From positions 1 through 33,232 of the forward strand of contig QHZN01000240.1 in assembly GCA_003225365.1 (NCBI GenBank): a DNA stretch of 33,232 bases. Reading direction: 5' to 3'. The notes beneath the pieces were generated by a model. It had not been told where the DNA came from. It saw nothing but the letters and a program-made list of their open reading frames with translations, and searched no databases. Within the stretch, counting starts at the first letter, position 1; the number at the start of each line of letters is the position of its first letter. This DNA is from Acidobacteriota bacterium (GTDB lineage Bacteria > Acidobacteriota > Terriglobia > UBA7540). Of the stretch, positions 1-6,571 are shown in pieces. Made by a program: the position numbers and the translations under genes.

Positions 1-126
1 CGGGTGCTCGAGCAAGAGCAGCATGTCCGGGATGATGCCCGCCTTGCGCGCCGCGACCTTCTCCTCTTGCAACCGCAGCCCATCAGCATAGGGGACCAAG
101 CCGAGTTGTTCGACGAGGCAAAGCAT
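1..126 (-). CDS. lipB: Octanoyltransferase LipB, N-terminal part (runs off window edge)
   Basis: The first 42 codons are visible on the minus strand, starting at an ATG at 126-124. LipB moves octanoyl groups from acyl carrier protein to the lipoyl domains of 2-oxoacid dehydrogenases and glycine cleavage H protein. The visible part has the family's conserved N-terminal pattern: LG.VPYADGLRLQEE at about residues 9-22, AARKAG at 25-30, and PDMLLLLEHP at 33-42, which in the family leads into the HPPVYTLGR segment. The catalytic Cys and Lys lie outside the window. A GAGGG about 10 bases upstream can serve as ribosome binding site. It lies downstream of lpdA in the same orientation, which is functionally sensible, although an inverted heptad array separates them. 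Identification rests on motif recognition over a short stretch but is specific. Confidence 0.85.
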   Translation of the reverse strand, partial: MLCLVEQLGLVPYADGLRLQEEKVAARKAGIIPDMLLLLEHP

Positions 127-138
127 GAAAAAAAGCCC

Positions 139-212
139 TCAGCTTTCAGTTCTCAGCTTACAGCGAGACGCCTCCAAAATTCTTGCTGAGCGCTGATCGC
201 TGACGGCTGACC
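139..212. repeat. Inverted heptad array between lpdA and lipB
   Basis: The right side has four in-phase heptads of the form GCTGANN at 185-212. The left side has three heptads beginning TCAG at 139-159 and a fourth degenerate one at 160-166, which are the same unit inverted. The two halves are symmetric about 174.5, so each TCAGC can pair with a GCTGA, leaving 2-base mismatches at regular intervals. It abuts the lpdA stop codon and could form a long interrupted hairpin in the lpdA-lipB transcript. Function is unknown. Confidence 0.7.
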
Positions 213-213
213 G

Positions 214-1617
214 CTATATATGAATCGCCATGCCGTGAACGCCCTCGGCCGCTTCGAGCAAGGCTTCGGTAAGCGTCGGGTGGGCGTGGATCGCGCCCGC
301 CAGGTCGTCCACGGTCGCCTCCAGGCGCATGGCCATGACGGCTTCCGCGATGAGTTCCGTCACGCGCGGCCCGATCATGTGGACACCGAGGATCTCGCCG
401 TACTTCTCGTCGCTCACGATTTTGACGAACCCTTCACGGACGCCGAGGATCGCGGCCTTGCTGTTGGCGGAGAAGGGAAATTTCCCAACCTTGACCTTAT
501 GGCCCTTCTCGCGCGCGGCGCGCTCGGTCAGCCCCACGCTTGAAATCTCCGGCTCCGAGTACGTGCAGTTGGGGACCTGAAGGTAATTGATCGGCTCGAC
601 GGATTTTCCGGCTGCGTGCGTTGCCGCCACGATGCCTTCCATTTGGCCGACGTGAGCAAGCAGCGGACTCGCCGCAACGATGTCGCCGATGGCGTAAACG
701 CCCGGCTCATCGGTCTGCATGGTGCCGTTGGTGCGGACGAAGCCGCGCTCCAGTTGGACGCGGGTCTTCTCAAGCCCCATCCCCGCCGTGTTCGGCGCCC
801 GGCCCACCGCGACGAGTACCGTCTCCGTTTCGAGCTTCTGACCTTTGCCGTCCGCGCCGGTAAATTCGACTGTCGAGCCCTTGGCGGTCTTCGTTACTTT
901 TACGACCCGCGCCTCGGTATGCAGAGCAATGCGCTGCTTGCGAAAAGATTTTTCAAGCTCGACCGAAATTTCCTCGTCCTCGAGTGGCACGGCGTGAGGG
1001 AGCATCTCGAGCAGCGTGACTTCAGTCCCGAAGCGGTGAAAAATCGAGGCGAATTCCACGCCCACGGCGCCCGCGCCGATGATCACCATGGATTTGGGGA
1101 TGGCGGGAAGATTCAGAATTTCGCGGTTGGTCAAAATCACCCGCGAGTCGGCTTCCAGGCCGGGAAGCATTTTGGCTTCTGAGCCGGTGGCAAGGATGAT
1201 GTTCTTCGCCGCGATCTCGCGCGTTTGACCTTTGACATCGGTTACGGAAACTCGCCCCGGCCCCGCCAGCCTGCCGACCCCTTGCACCCATTCCACCTTG
1301 TTCTTCTTGAACAGAAACTCAATTCCCTTGGCCAGCTTCGTGACCACCTTCGACTTGTGCTCCTGAATGGCCGTCCAATTCACCGAAAACCCTTTGCACT
1401 CGATCCCGTACTCGGCGGCGTTCTTGAAATAATCGTAGACTTCAGCGTCGAACAGCAGCGCCTTGGTCGGGATGCAGCCGATGTGCAGGCAAGTGCCTCC
1501 GAGCTTGTTGTCTTTTTCGACGACCACCGTCTTCAATCCCAATTGCCCGGCGCGGATCGCCGCCACATAGCCGCCCGGCCCGCTGCCGACAATCGCCACG
1601 TCGTAGGTTTCAGCCAA
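214..1617 (-). CDS. lpdA: Dihydrolipoyl dehydrogenase (E3)
   Basis: A 467-residue flavoprotein that reoxidises dihydrolipoamide of 2-oxoacid dehydrogenase or glycine cleavage complexes with NAD+. FAD-binding GSGPGG is at residues 11-16. The redox-active disulfide motif GGTCLHIGCIP gives Cys43 and Cys48. The NAD-binding IGAGAVGVEFA lies mid-protein, the second FAD contact AIGDI near two thirds, and the catalytic HAHPTLTEA motif near the C-terminus. Length is normal for the family. I place the start at TTG 1617-1615 because GGAGG lies 6 bases upstream of it. An in-frame GTG at 1632 would add five residues and would place this Shine-Dalgarno sequence inside the coding region. It lies upstream of lipB in the same direction, and lipA is about 28 kb away, so lipoate functions are loosely grouped here. 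Confidence 0.95.
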   Translation of the reverse strand: MAETYDVAIVGSGPGGYVAAIRAGQLGLKTVVVEKDNKLGGTCLHIGCIPTKALLFDAEVYDYFKNAAEYGIECKGFSVNWTAIQEHKSKVVTKLAKGIEFLFKKNKVEWVQGVGRLAGPGRVSVTDVKGQTREIAAKNIILATGSEAKMLPGLEADSRVILTNREILNLPAIPKSMVIIGAGAVGVEFASIFHRFGTEVTLLEMLPHAVPLEDEEISVELEKSFRKQRIALHTEARVVKVTKTAKGSTVEFTGADGKGQKLETETVLVAVGRAPNTAGMGLEKTRVQLERGFVRTNGTMQTDEPGVYAIGDIVAASPLLAHVGQMEGIVAATHAAGKSVEPINYLQVPNCTYSEPEISSVGLTERAAREKGHKVKVGKFPFSANSKAAILGVREGFVKIVSDEKYGEILGVHMIGPRVTELIAEAVMAMRLEATVDDLAGAIHAHPTLTEALLEAAEGVHGMAIHI

Positions 1618-1898
1618 GGCTAGCCTCCGCACGTCTTGTGCGCGTTTCAGAAATTGCTTTAGGTCGCCATCTTACATGATGAAATTGGGGCGGACAAGTT
1701 GTGAAGGCGGTCTGACGGGAAGCGTACCCGGTTCATCGAACCCCGTCGGAACTGGAGCAGATTCGGGCCCCCAGGGGGGCTTTCACTTTAATCGTCCCCG
1801 CCCTTTGCCAGCACTACCCCTTCGATCTGTTTTTTCTTCTCTTTTTGCGATATTTCCGATAGAAGTGTTTTTGTTCGCTCGTCGGTGGGGGGCGGGAG
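1618..1898. other. Divergent intergenic region, lpdA / HemJ-like
   Basis: Gap of about 280 bases between divergently transcribed genes. Apart from the lpdA ribosome binding site at its left end and a pyrimidine-rich stretch around 1826-1878, I see no convincing promoter hexamers, repeats or RNA structure. It must hold promoters for both directions. Confidence 0.4.
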
Positions 1899-2330
1899 AT
1901 GAACAGCCCGACGGCCTGGGCCCTGGTTTTTCATGTTGTGGGGTTCGTGTTCTGGATGGCCGGCCTGATGGTGGCAACGCAAGTAATGGCCGCCGAGGCC
2001 GTCGAACCATCCGCCGAGGCGCGCAGGGCTCTCGAGCGACTGGAGCGCGTGCTCTTCAAGGGTGTGGCGCATCCCGGTGCGGCTATCACGGTCGTCGCCG
2101 GCATCACGGTGGTCGCCATCCAGCCCGGTTATCTCTACCAACGTTGGCTCCACGCCAAGCTGACGCTCGTGGCCGTCCTGATCGCGCTCGATTTGATGGC
2201 CTGGTACCGCGCGCGCGAATACCACGCGGGCGCCGCCCAACTTCGTCGCGGCTTCTGCAAAGGCATTCACGCCGCCATCGCCACGGTTTTTCTCGGCATC
2301 GTAATCCTTGTAATGATCAAGCCTTTTTGA
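1899..2330 (+). CDS. HemJ/CopD-like small membrane protein
   Basis: A 143-residue integral membrane protein with four hydrophobic stretches. The order of features resembles the HemJ/CopD group: H12 in the first helix, the FWMAGLM segment at about 18-24, an ARRALERLERVLF amphipathic stretch, a helix with HPGAAITVVAG, then the characteristic RWLHAKLTLVAVLI segment, and a last helix ending in KPF. HemJ oxidises protoporphyrinogen IX in heme synthesis and CopD-related proteins are linked to copper. The usual HemJ N-E-x-P-T segment before the last helix is not present, so substrate assignment is open. A GGGAG sits directly before the ATG. The CDGSH iron-sulfur gene follows after 10 bases, suggesting an operon with a redox or metal theme. 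Confidence 0.6.
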   Translation: MNSPTAWALVFHVVGFVFWMAGLMVATQVMAAEAVEPSAEARRALERLERVLFKGVAHPGAAITVVAGITVVAIQPGYLYQRWLHAKLTLVAVLIALDLMAWYRAREYHAGAAQLRRGFCKGIHAAIATVFLGIVILVMIKPF

Positions 2331-2340
2331 GGAGGACCCC

Positions 2341-2580
2341 TTGGCTGGAACAAAGATTACCGTCCGAAACAACGGCCCGCTGCGGTTGGAAGGGGAGTTC
2401 GAAATTTGCGACATGGAGGGCAAGCCCTTCGGGCTCGGGGGGCGCACCGCGGTGAGCCTTTGCCGGTGCGGGCACTCGCAGAATAAGCCCTTCTGCGACA
2501 GCACGCACAGGAAAATTGGCTTCCAATCGGAAATGACGGCGCGGGACCTGCCTGCCGAGCAGCCGAAGCCGGCGCTGTAG
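2341..2580 (+). CDS. CDGSH-type iron-sulfur domain protein
   Basis: A 79-residue protein with a single CDGSH/mitoNEET-type 2Fe-2S domain. The cluster motif LCRCGHSQNKPFCDSTH supplies the three-Cys-one-His ligands C41, C43, C52 and H56. The region before it (GPLRLEGEFEICDMEGK) matches the 'iron-binding zinc finger CDGSH' layout of small bacterial family members. Start is a TTG at 2341, chosen because GGAGG at 2331-2335 lies 5 bases upstream and because the frame has no better start. The soluble protein probably acts as a small redox or cluster-carrying protein. It follows the HemJ/CopD-like gene by 10 bases. Its stop codon lies inside a perfect 32-base palindrome. Confidence 0.9.
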   Translation: MAGTKITVRNNGPLRLEGEFEICDMEGKPFGLGGRTAVSLCRCGHSQNKPFCDSTHRKIGFQSEMTARDLPAEQPKPAL

Positions 2581-2606
2581 GGGCAATTCATGAATTGCCC
2601 CTACAG
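2575..2606. repeat. Perfect 32-bp palindrome after CDGSH gene
   Basis: Two 16-base arms meet at 2590/2591 with no spacer: the core left arm TGTAGGGGCAATTCA is followed by its exact reverse complement, with one further C-G pair outside. It covers the CDGSH stop codon. There is no T-tract after it, so it is not a classical intrinsic terminator, though it could slow polymerase or protect the 3' end. The CTGTAG/CTACAG termini recur in the hairpin element at 15607-15712 and, in shorter form, at 32517-32566. Confidence 0.85.
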
Positions 2607-3235
2607 GTGGTGATAGCGAGCCAGCCAGTAAGAGAGCAGAAAAAATGCGCCGTCGTCCTCGTGGCGGCCGCCGTCCCCTCCATCGAGCTCGAACGGATTT
2701 CCGTTCCACTTCATCACAGCCCGCTGGTCGGGAAGTATCGCCCGCCACGCCTGCCGTTCTCCGAACCGGCCGCGAGCTTTGAGGGCCTCGAGGTCCGCCC
2801 GCCGCGAGTTTTCAACCCGCCACGTTATGGTATCCATCGGAATGCGCTCGAGGGCGCGAACGGCGCCGTCGCGATCCAAAGCCGGCCGTCGGGCCCTGCC
2901 ACAATTCCAGTCAGCTTGAGCAGGGGAAGTCCGTCCCGGCCAGAGAGCTCAATCTCTTTCCCCGTCGCTGTCCGCTCCGAGAGGCCCCGGTCCGTCACCC
3001 GCCATTTGCGGGCCGCCAAGTCCGTGACTTCCCGAGGCATTGGATTCTCAAGCTTCGCTCGTACTGCAGCCGGGACCTCGGAACTATCCAACGGGAGCTT
3101 TGTACAAAAGATCTGCGCGTAGGCCTTCTCCAGGCGGTTTTCTCCCGCTGATGGCGTTGTAAGGACAATCGCGGCGAGGCACACCCCAGGAACGAGGAGC
3201 GTGCGTGCCTGTCGGTACCTGGACAGTTTGCTCAC
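2601..3235 (-). pseudogene. Decayed exported propeller-type gene (frameshifted remnant)
   Basis: Two overlapping minus-strand frames together look like one broken gene. The upstream frame, from a GTG near 3235, begins with a signal-peptide-like stretch (KLSRYRQAR, then a hydrophobic run ending near SAGEN) and ends in GLPLLKLTGIVAGPDGRLW, which matches a two-component-regulator propeller (Reg_prop) repeat. It stops at 2825. The other frame continues the sense of the sequence with DGAVRALERIP at about 2850 and runs to 2601, ending in WNGNPFELDGGDGG and FFLLSYWLARYH. The join implies a frameshift and probably an internal loss, since only one propeller-like repeat remains. I cannot name the original function. 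Moderate confidence that it is a remnant rather than two real genes. Confidence 0.45.
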
Positions 3236-3375
3236 GCGCTCGCTCCTTCCCCCAGCGCGATTTCCCCAGCCGTCAGACCCTACGGGTGATAGACGACCCG
3301 GTCTATTTCCGCTTCTGTCGAGGCAATTCCGCGCTTCAGGCAGAGGAGTGTCGTCCAGCACTTCGATGGGGCAGG

Positions 3376-4020
3376 TTATGTGGCAAGTGCGGCAGCTTTT
3401 TGCCAATCAAAGCTCTGAACCAGTGCGTCGGTGATTAAATGAACGTTCTCATCATACTCCGCGGTGGTTTCAAAGATGGTGTCTATGATGGCTCCGAAGA
3501 TTCCCTCCAAGGCAGCCGGGCCGCACTTTGTGAACTCGAGGATCTTTAACCCTACGATCTCCTTCGACGGAAGAGCCTTTTCAACGTATACATTATCCAA
3601 GGATTTTTCCTCGGCCGTTGCGGGCCACACACCACCCCCGCCTTTCGACAACGGCTCAAAAATCGTAGGTGTTCCCTCTCTGGGCACAGGGAAGCCGTCT
3701 TCTTCCCAGCGATAAGCGAGCGTATCGGACCCATCATCGTATGATATGGACATCTTGACTCCGCCCAATCTCCTCATGCGGTCGAGTAATTCTTTCTCGG
3801 CATAGCGGTTGATCTTCTCGAATATTTTCCTGGACCCAACAATGGTCACCCCCTGGAGCCGGGGAGGGTTTATTCGCACCTGAATGGCCAGCCAGTCCTC
3901 CACCTGTAATGCGATCGCCGAAGCTGGCGGTCCAAACGAGATATCCAGTACGTCCCCGCGGCGGTCGTAACTATAGTCCATTTGCTCGAATTTGAACTCC
4001 TGCACTACTCGGAAGGCCAT
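3376..4020 (-). CDS. Duplicated DUF2283-like protein, putative antitoxin partner
   Basis: A 214-residue soluble protein made of two similar halves. Each half begins with the DUF2283-type strand motif: YDRRGDVLDISF at residues 18-29 and YDDGSDTLAYRW at 94-105. Each continues into a strand-rich stretch ending with a valine/isoleucine-glycine turn (LQGVTIVGSRKIFE, then KEIVGLKILEFTK). DUF2283 proteins are usually single-domain and about 70 residues, so this is a double version with an extra C-terminal helix (residues 175-214). The ATG lies 16 bases inside the preceding RHP-motif gene, so the two are translationally linked. Small DUF2283 genes often sit beside small toxin-like genes, from which I infer an antitoxin or immunity role. 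No experimental function is known to me. Confidence 0.65.
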   Translation of the reverse strand: MAFRVVQEFKFEQMDYSYDRRGDVLDISFGPPASAIALQVEDWLAIQVRINPPRLQGVTIVGSRKIFEKINRYAEKELLDRMRRLGGVKMSISYDDGSDTLAYRWEEDGFPVPREGTPTIFEPLSKGGGGVWPATAEEKSLDNVYVEKALPSKEIVGLKILEFTKCGPAALEGIFGAIIDTIFETTAEYDENVHLITDALVQSFDWQKAAALAT

Positions 4021-4328
4021 ATCAAATCACCGAGCCCGCGAAGCGATAACGCTCTGAAATACGCTGTCGCGACATACCCATCCACGCCGTCCACGAAAAC
4101 AAGGAGGTCAAGCGAATCACCGACGTCCGGAACGTGCGCGTATCTCTTTCGGTAAATCCTCCGCGCGGGATCCCTTTTGCCCAGATGAATCCCGTCAGGT
4201 TGCCGTATGGCTTCCGCTACAGATTCCCTGAACGGCTCCATCACGGGATGCCGCGCCGTAATGTGCGCCCAGCACGCATCCGTCAGGGTCGCCTCGAACC
4301 CCGCTGGGTCCCGGAACTTCTCCTGCAT
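4005..4328 (-). CDS. Small RHP-motif protein, toxin/nuclease-like
   Basis: A 107-residue protein with the pattern LTDACWAHITARHP (residues 15-28), a PDGIHLGKRDPARRIYRKRY stretch at 44-63, a hydrophobic strand LDLLVFVDG and a final AYF motif near 89-91. This layout (W-x-x-HI-x-x-RHP, then an arginine/tyrosine-rich hairpin, then a strand ending A-Y-F) is that of small barnase/EndoU/colicin/RelE-like predicted nucleases commonly encoded with a partner. H22 and H27 and the Arg-rich loop would be candidate active-site residues, which is an inference. The GAGGGG just before ATG 4328 supports the start. It overlaps the DUF2283 gene by 16 bases and is upstream of it, a toxin-first order. Confidence 0.6.
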   Translation of the reverse strand: MQEKFRDPAGFEATLTDACWAHITARHPVMEPFRESVAEAIRQPDGIHLGKRDPARRIYRKRYAHVPDVGDSLDLLVFVDGVDGYVATAYFRALSLRGLGDLIWPSE

Positions 4329-4371
4329 CGCCCCTCAACACCGCCTGCGCTCCGAGACGCTCCCTCTCAAA

Positions 4372-4387
4372 CTTAGCTTAACCTAAG
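4372..4387. promoter_or_regulatory. Possible operator upstream of the toxin-like pair
   Basis: A small inverted repeat, CTTAG at 4372-4376 and CTAAG at 4383-4387 with a 6-base spacer, lies about 45 bases upstream of the toxin-like start in an otherwise GC-rich spacer. Autoregulated toxin-antitoxin operons usually carry such sites, but nothing beyond position and symmetry supports this. Confidence 0.25.
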
Positions 4388-4456
4388 GGGATGACCGATT
4401 CAAATCGGGCGGCCTTTTCCGCGTAGGGTGGATTCCTGACGCGGAACGGCGCTCGA

Positions 4457-5695
4457 TCACTTTTCGCTCTTCCGGGTTCTCGCCGGATTGACCGCCGAGA
4501 TCGCCGCGGCGCCGACAATCCCCGCTGCGGTCACCGCAGCCCACGCCATGTTGTAGCTCCCCGTCGCGCCGAAGATTCGGCCGGCGGACCACGGCCCGAA
4601 CCATTGTCCGAGTGAATCCGCCATGATAATGGCGGTCAACAACTGACCGAGCGAAGCCAGGCCAAAGCACTCCGCCGTGACCAGCGGGATGAGCATGTAA
4701 TCGGCGCCCATCGCAAAACCGAAAACCAGCGCGAACAACCACACCGCGCCGGGCTGGCGCGCAAAGAATAGGAGCGGAATCGCCATGGCCAGCAGGAGGT
4801 AGAAAAAAGCCATGACGTTTTTCTTCTGAAACCGGTCGGCGAGATATCCGACGATAACGCGCCCGGCAAGGCCCGCGAGGAGTAAGGCGCTCGAAAAACG
4901 TGCAGCCGTCGCCGTGGAATAGCCCTGGTCTCTCAGGAAGAGAACAAATTGCTGGATGACAGTTCCGATAGCGCCGATGACGAGCGCGCTGCCGACGAGG
5001 ATCAGCCAGAAATTTACGGTGCCCAGCGCCCTCCGAACGCTAACTCTCGTTGGGTCGGTGGATCTTGGCTCCCCGGCGCCGTCACGGAATAGGCCCAGCT
5101 CGCCCGGCGACGACCGGGTTACGAACCAACCGACGGGAAAAAGCACGGCCATGATGAGGATGCCCGTGATTTCAAAGGCCTGCCGCCACCCAAACCGCGC
5201 GATGAGCTGATGAGCCACGAGCGGCGCCGCCACGCCGCCCGCGCCGAGTCCGAGGTAGGCCCACCCCATCGCGCGGCCGCGCTTTTTTTCGAACCAGTTG
5301 CTGATCAGGACTTGATTCGGAATCGGTCCCGCGAGGATGTAGCCTACCACTTCGGCGATCGAGAGCGCGTAGTACTGCCACACTTTCGACATCAAACCCA
5401 TGAGGACCAGAGGAAACCCCACCAATACTAATCCCCACAAAATGACACGCTGCGGGCCGTAGCGGTCAATGAAGGCGCCGAGAAAAAAGGAAAACGGGGC
5501 GGCGAGGATAAATCCCCACAAAATCCCTTCTGTCACCTGGCTGCGCGTAAAACCGAGGTCGTCCACGAGCGAGGCATAAAAAAACGGGAAGCCGTAAAAG
5601 ACGATTCCCACGACGAAAAAGAGGTTGAGAAAGGCGGCGAGCGTCACCCAGCAGCCGTAGAATTTTTGGCGCGAATTGGCGGAGGCCGGGCTCAT
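4457..5695 (-). CDS. Major facilitator superfamily transporter (OFA/MCT-like)
   Basis: A 412-residue inner-membrane carrier with about 12 hydrophobic segments and a central loop near residue 205. The loop after helix 2 reads GAFIDRYGPQRV, the MFS motif A, and its second-half counterpart is GYLADRFQKKNV. The overall pattern (short N-terminus with KFYGCWVTLAAF, then VEDLGFTRSQ-like loop) resembles the oxalate/formate-monocarboxylate branch, so an organic anion is the likely substrate, not proven. I start it at ATG 5695 because this ATG overlaps the TGA of the GNAT gene (ATGA), implying translational coupling. A longer start at 5722 would overlap more. It is the last gene of the minus-strand metabolic run. 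Confidence 0.85.
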   Translation of the reverse strand: MSPASANSRQKFYGCWVTLAAFLNLFFVVGIVFYGFPFFYASLVDDLGFTRSQVTEGILWGFILAAPFSFFLGAFIDRYGPQRVILWGLVLVGFPLVLMGLMSKVWQYYALSIAEVVGYILAGPIPNQVLISNWFEKKRGRAMGWAYLGLGAGGVAAPLVAHQLIARFGWRQAFEITGILIMAVLFPVGWFVTRSSPGELGLFRDGAGEPRSTDPTRVSVRRALGTVNFWLILVGSALVIGAIGTVIQQFVLFLRDQGYSTATAARFSSALLLAGLAGRVIVGYLADRFQKKNVMAFFYLLLAMAIPLLFFARQPGAVWLFALVFGFAMGADYMLIPLVTAECFGLASLGQLLTAIIMADSLGQWFGPWSAGRIFGATGSYNMAWAAVTAAGIVGAAAISAVNPARTRKSEK

Positions 5696-6537
5696 CCGAA
5701 CTCCGGCCCGAGGACCGCGCAAAGGAGTTCCGGCCGCCCGGGGTAGCCGTTCGGCCCTCGAACCATGCGCGTTAGCGGCCGCGAAAAAACGAAGCCGCGA
5801 GCGCGCACCAGCTTTTCCGCAAACCGATTGGACTTGACGATATCCACGAAAACCCTCTCACGCCGCGTGCGGCGAAGGAACTCGTCGAGAATTTCGGCTG
5901 CCGCGGATTCTTCCCCGGCCATCCACGGGCCCAGGTGATCGGCCCGAGAGCCGTGCCGGCCGAGGGCGTACGCGGCGGCTTTCCCTTTTTCTTCTCGGAG
6001 CAGAGTTAATTCGGGCGCATCGCGGTCGAGCGAGGCGAGGAGATGGGAGCGATCCGCGCCGAAAACTTCCCGGTCGAGATTGAGAATGGGCCGAAGGGCG
6101 GCGAGCGCGTCATCCCTTACCACTGCCGGAAGAGGAGGCTGCCGCGCGAGCACCCAGCGCTCGATTTCGAACTCGGCGACAAATCCGCGCGGCTCATAAA
6201 CGGGCCGCCCCTCGGGCGTCGCGTCGAGCTTCGCCGCGGGGACGCCCAGCGAGTCCAGGTGCTCGAGTGCCCGGTCGAGCAGCGCGGCGCCGATGCCGTG
6301 GCGGCGAAACTCGGGATCCACAAGGACCATGCCTATCCAGGCGAATCGCCCTTCATAAACAATCGTCGTGGAAGTTCCGACGACGCGTCCGGCTGTTTCG
6401 GCGGCGAAGCAGCCTTGGGGGCTGGCGTCGAGGAATCGCTCCCAGTCGGCTTCTGTCTGGTTCCATCCCGCCAAGTCCTTCAACCGCATTCCGGCCGGAA
6501 TGTCCGCACGCTTCATGACCCGTATTCGAACGTCCAT
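5692..6537 (-). CDS. GNAT-family N-acetyltransferase, two tandem domains
   Basis: A 281-residue protein. The first GNAT domain (about residues 4-140) shows the acetyl-CoA pyrophosphate loop FRRHGIGAALL at 77-87 preceded by strand WIGMVLVDPEF, and ends with the typical PVYEPRGFV beta-bulge region. The second half (about 150-281) looks like a degenerate second GNAT fold (AAAYALGRHG, then FVDIVKSNRFAEKLVRARGF), as in bilobal GNATs. It would transfer an acyl group from CoA to an amine. ATG 6537 is chosen because the homology starts there. Upstream codons in the same frame run into the preceding gene. It sits 34 bases after the DHOD-like gene and overlaps the MFS gene by 4 bases. With the enolase-family gene upstream, an N-acylamino-acid role is possible. 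Confidence 0.85.
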   Translation of the reverse strand: MDVRIRVMKRADIPAGMRLKDLAGWNQTEADWERFLDASPQGCFAAETAGRVVGTSTTIVYEGRFAWIGMVLVDPEFRRHGIGAALLDRALEHLDSLGVPAAKLDATPEGRPVYEPRGFVAEFEIERWVLARQPPLPAVVRDDALAALRPILNLDREVFGADRSHLLASLDRDAPELTLLREEKGKAAAYALGRHGSRADHLGPWMAGEESAAAEILDEFLRRTRRERVFVDIVKSNRFAEKLVRARGFVFSRPLTRMVRGPNGYPGRPELLCAVLGPEFG

Positions 6538-6571
6538 AAGTTTTTTCGCTCGAAAAGCTACTAGCAAACCG

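Noticed and set aside
1676..2455. Plus-strand frame of about 260 codons overlapping the HemJ-like and CDGSH genes
   Set aside because: Different frame from two genes with clear motifs and ribosome binding sites; no domain of its own.
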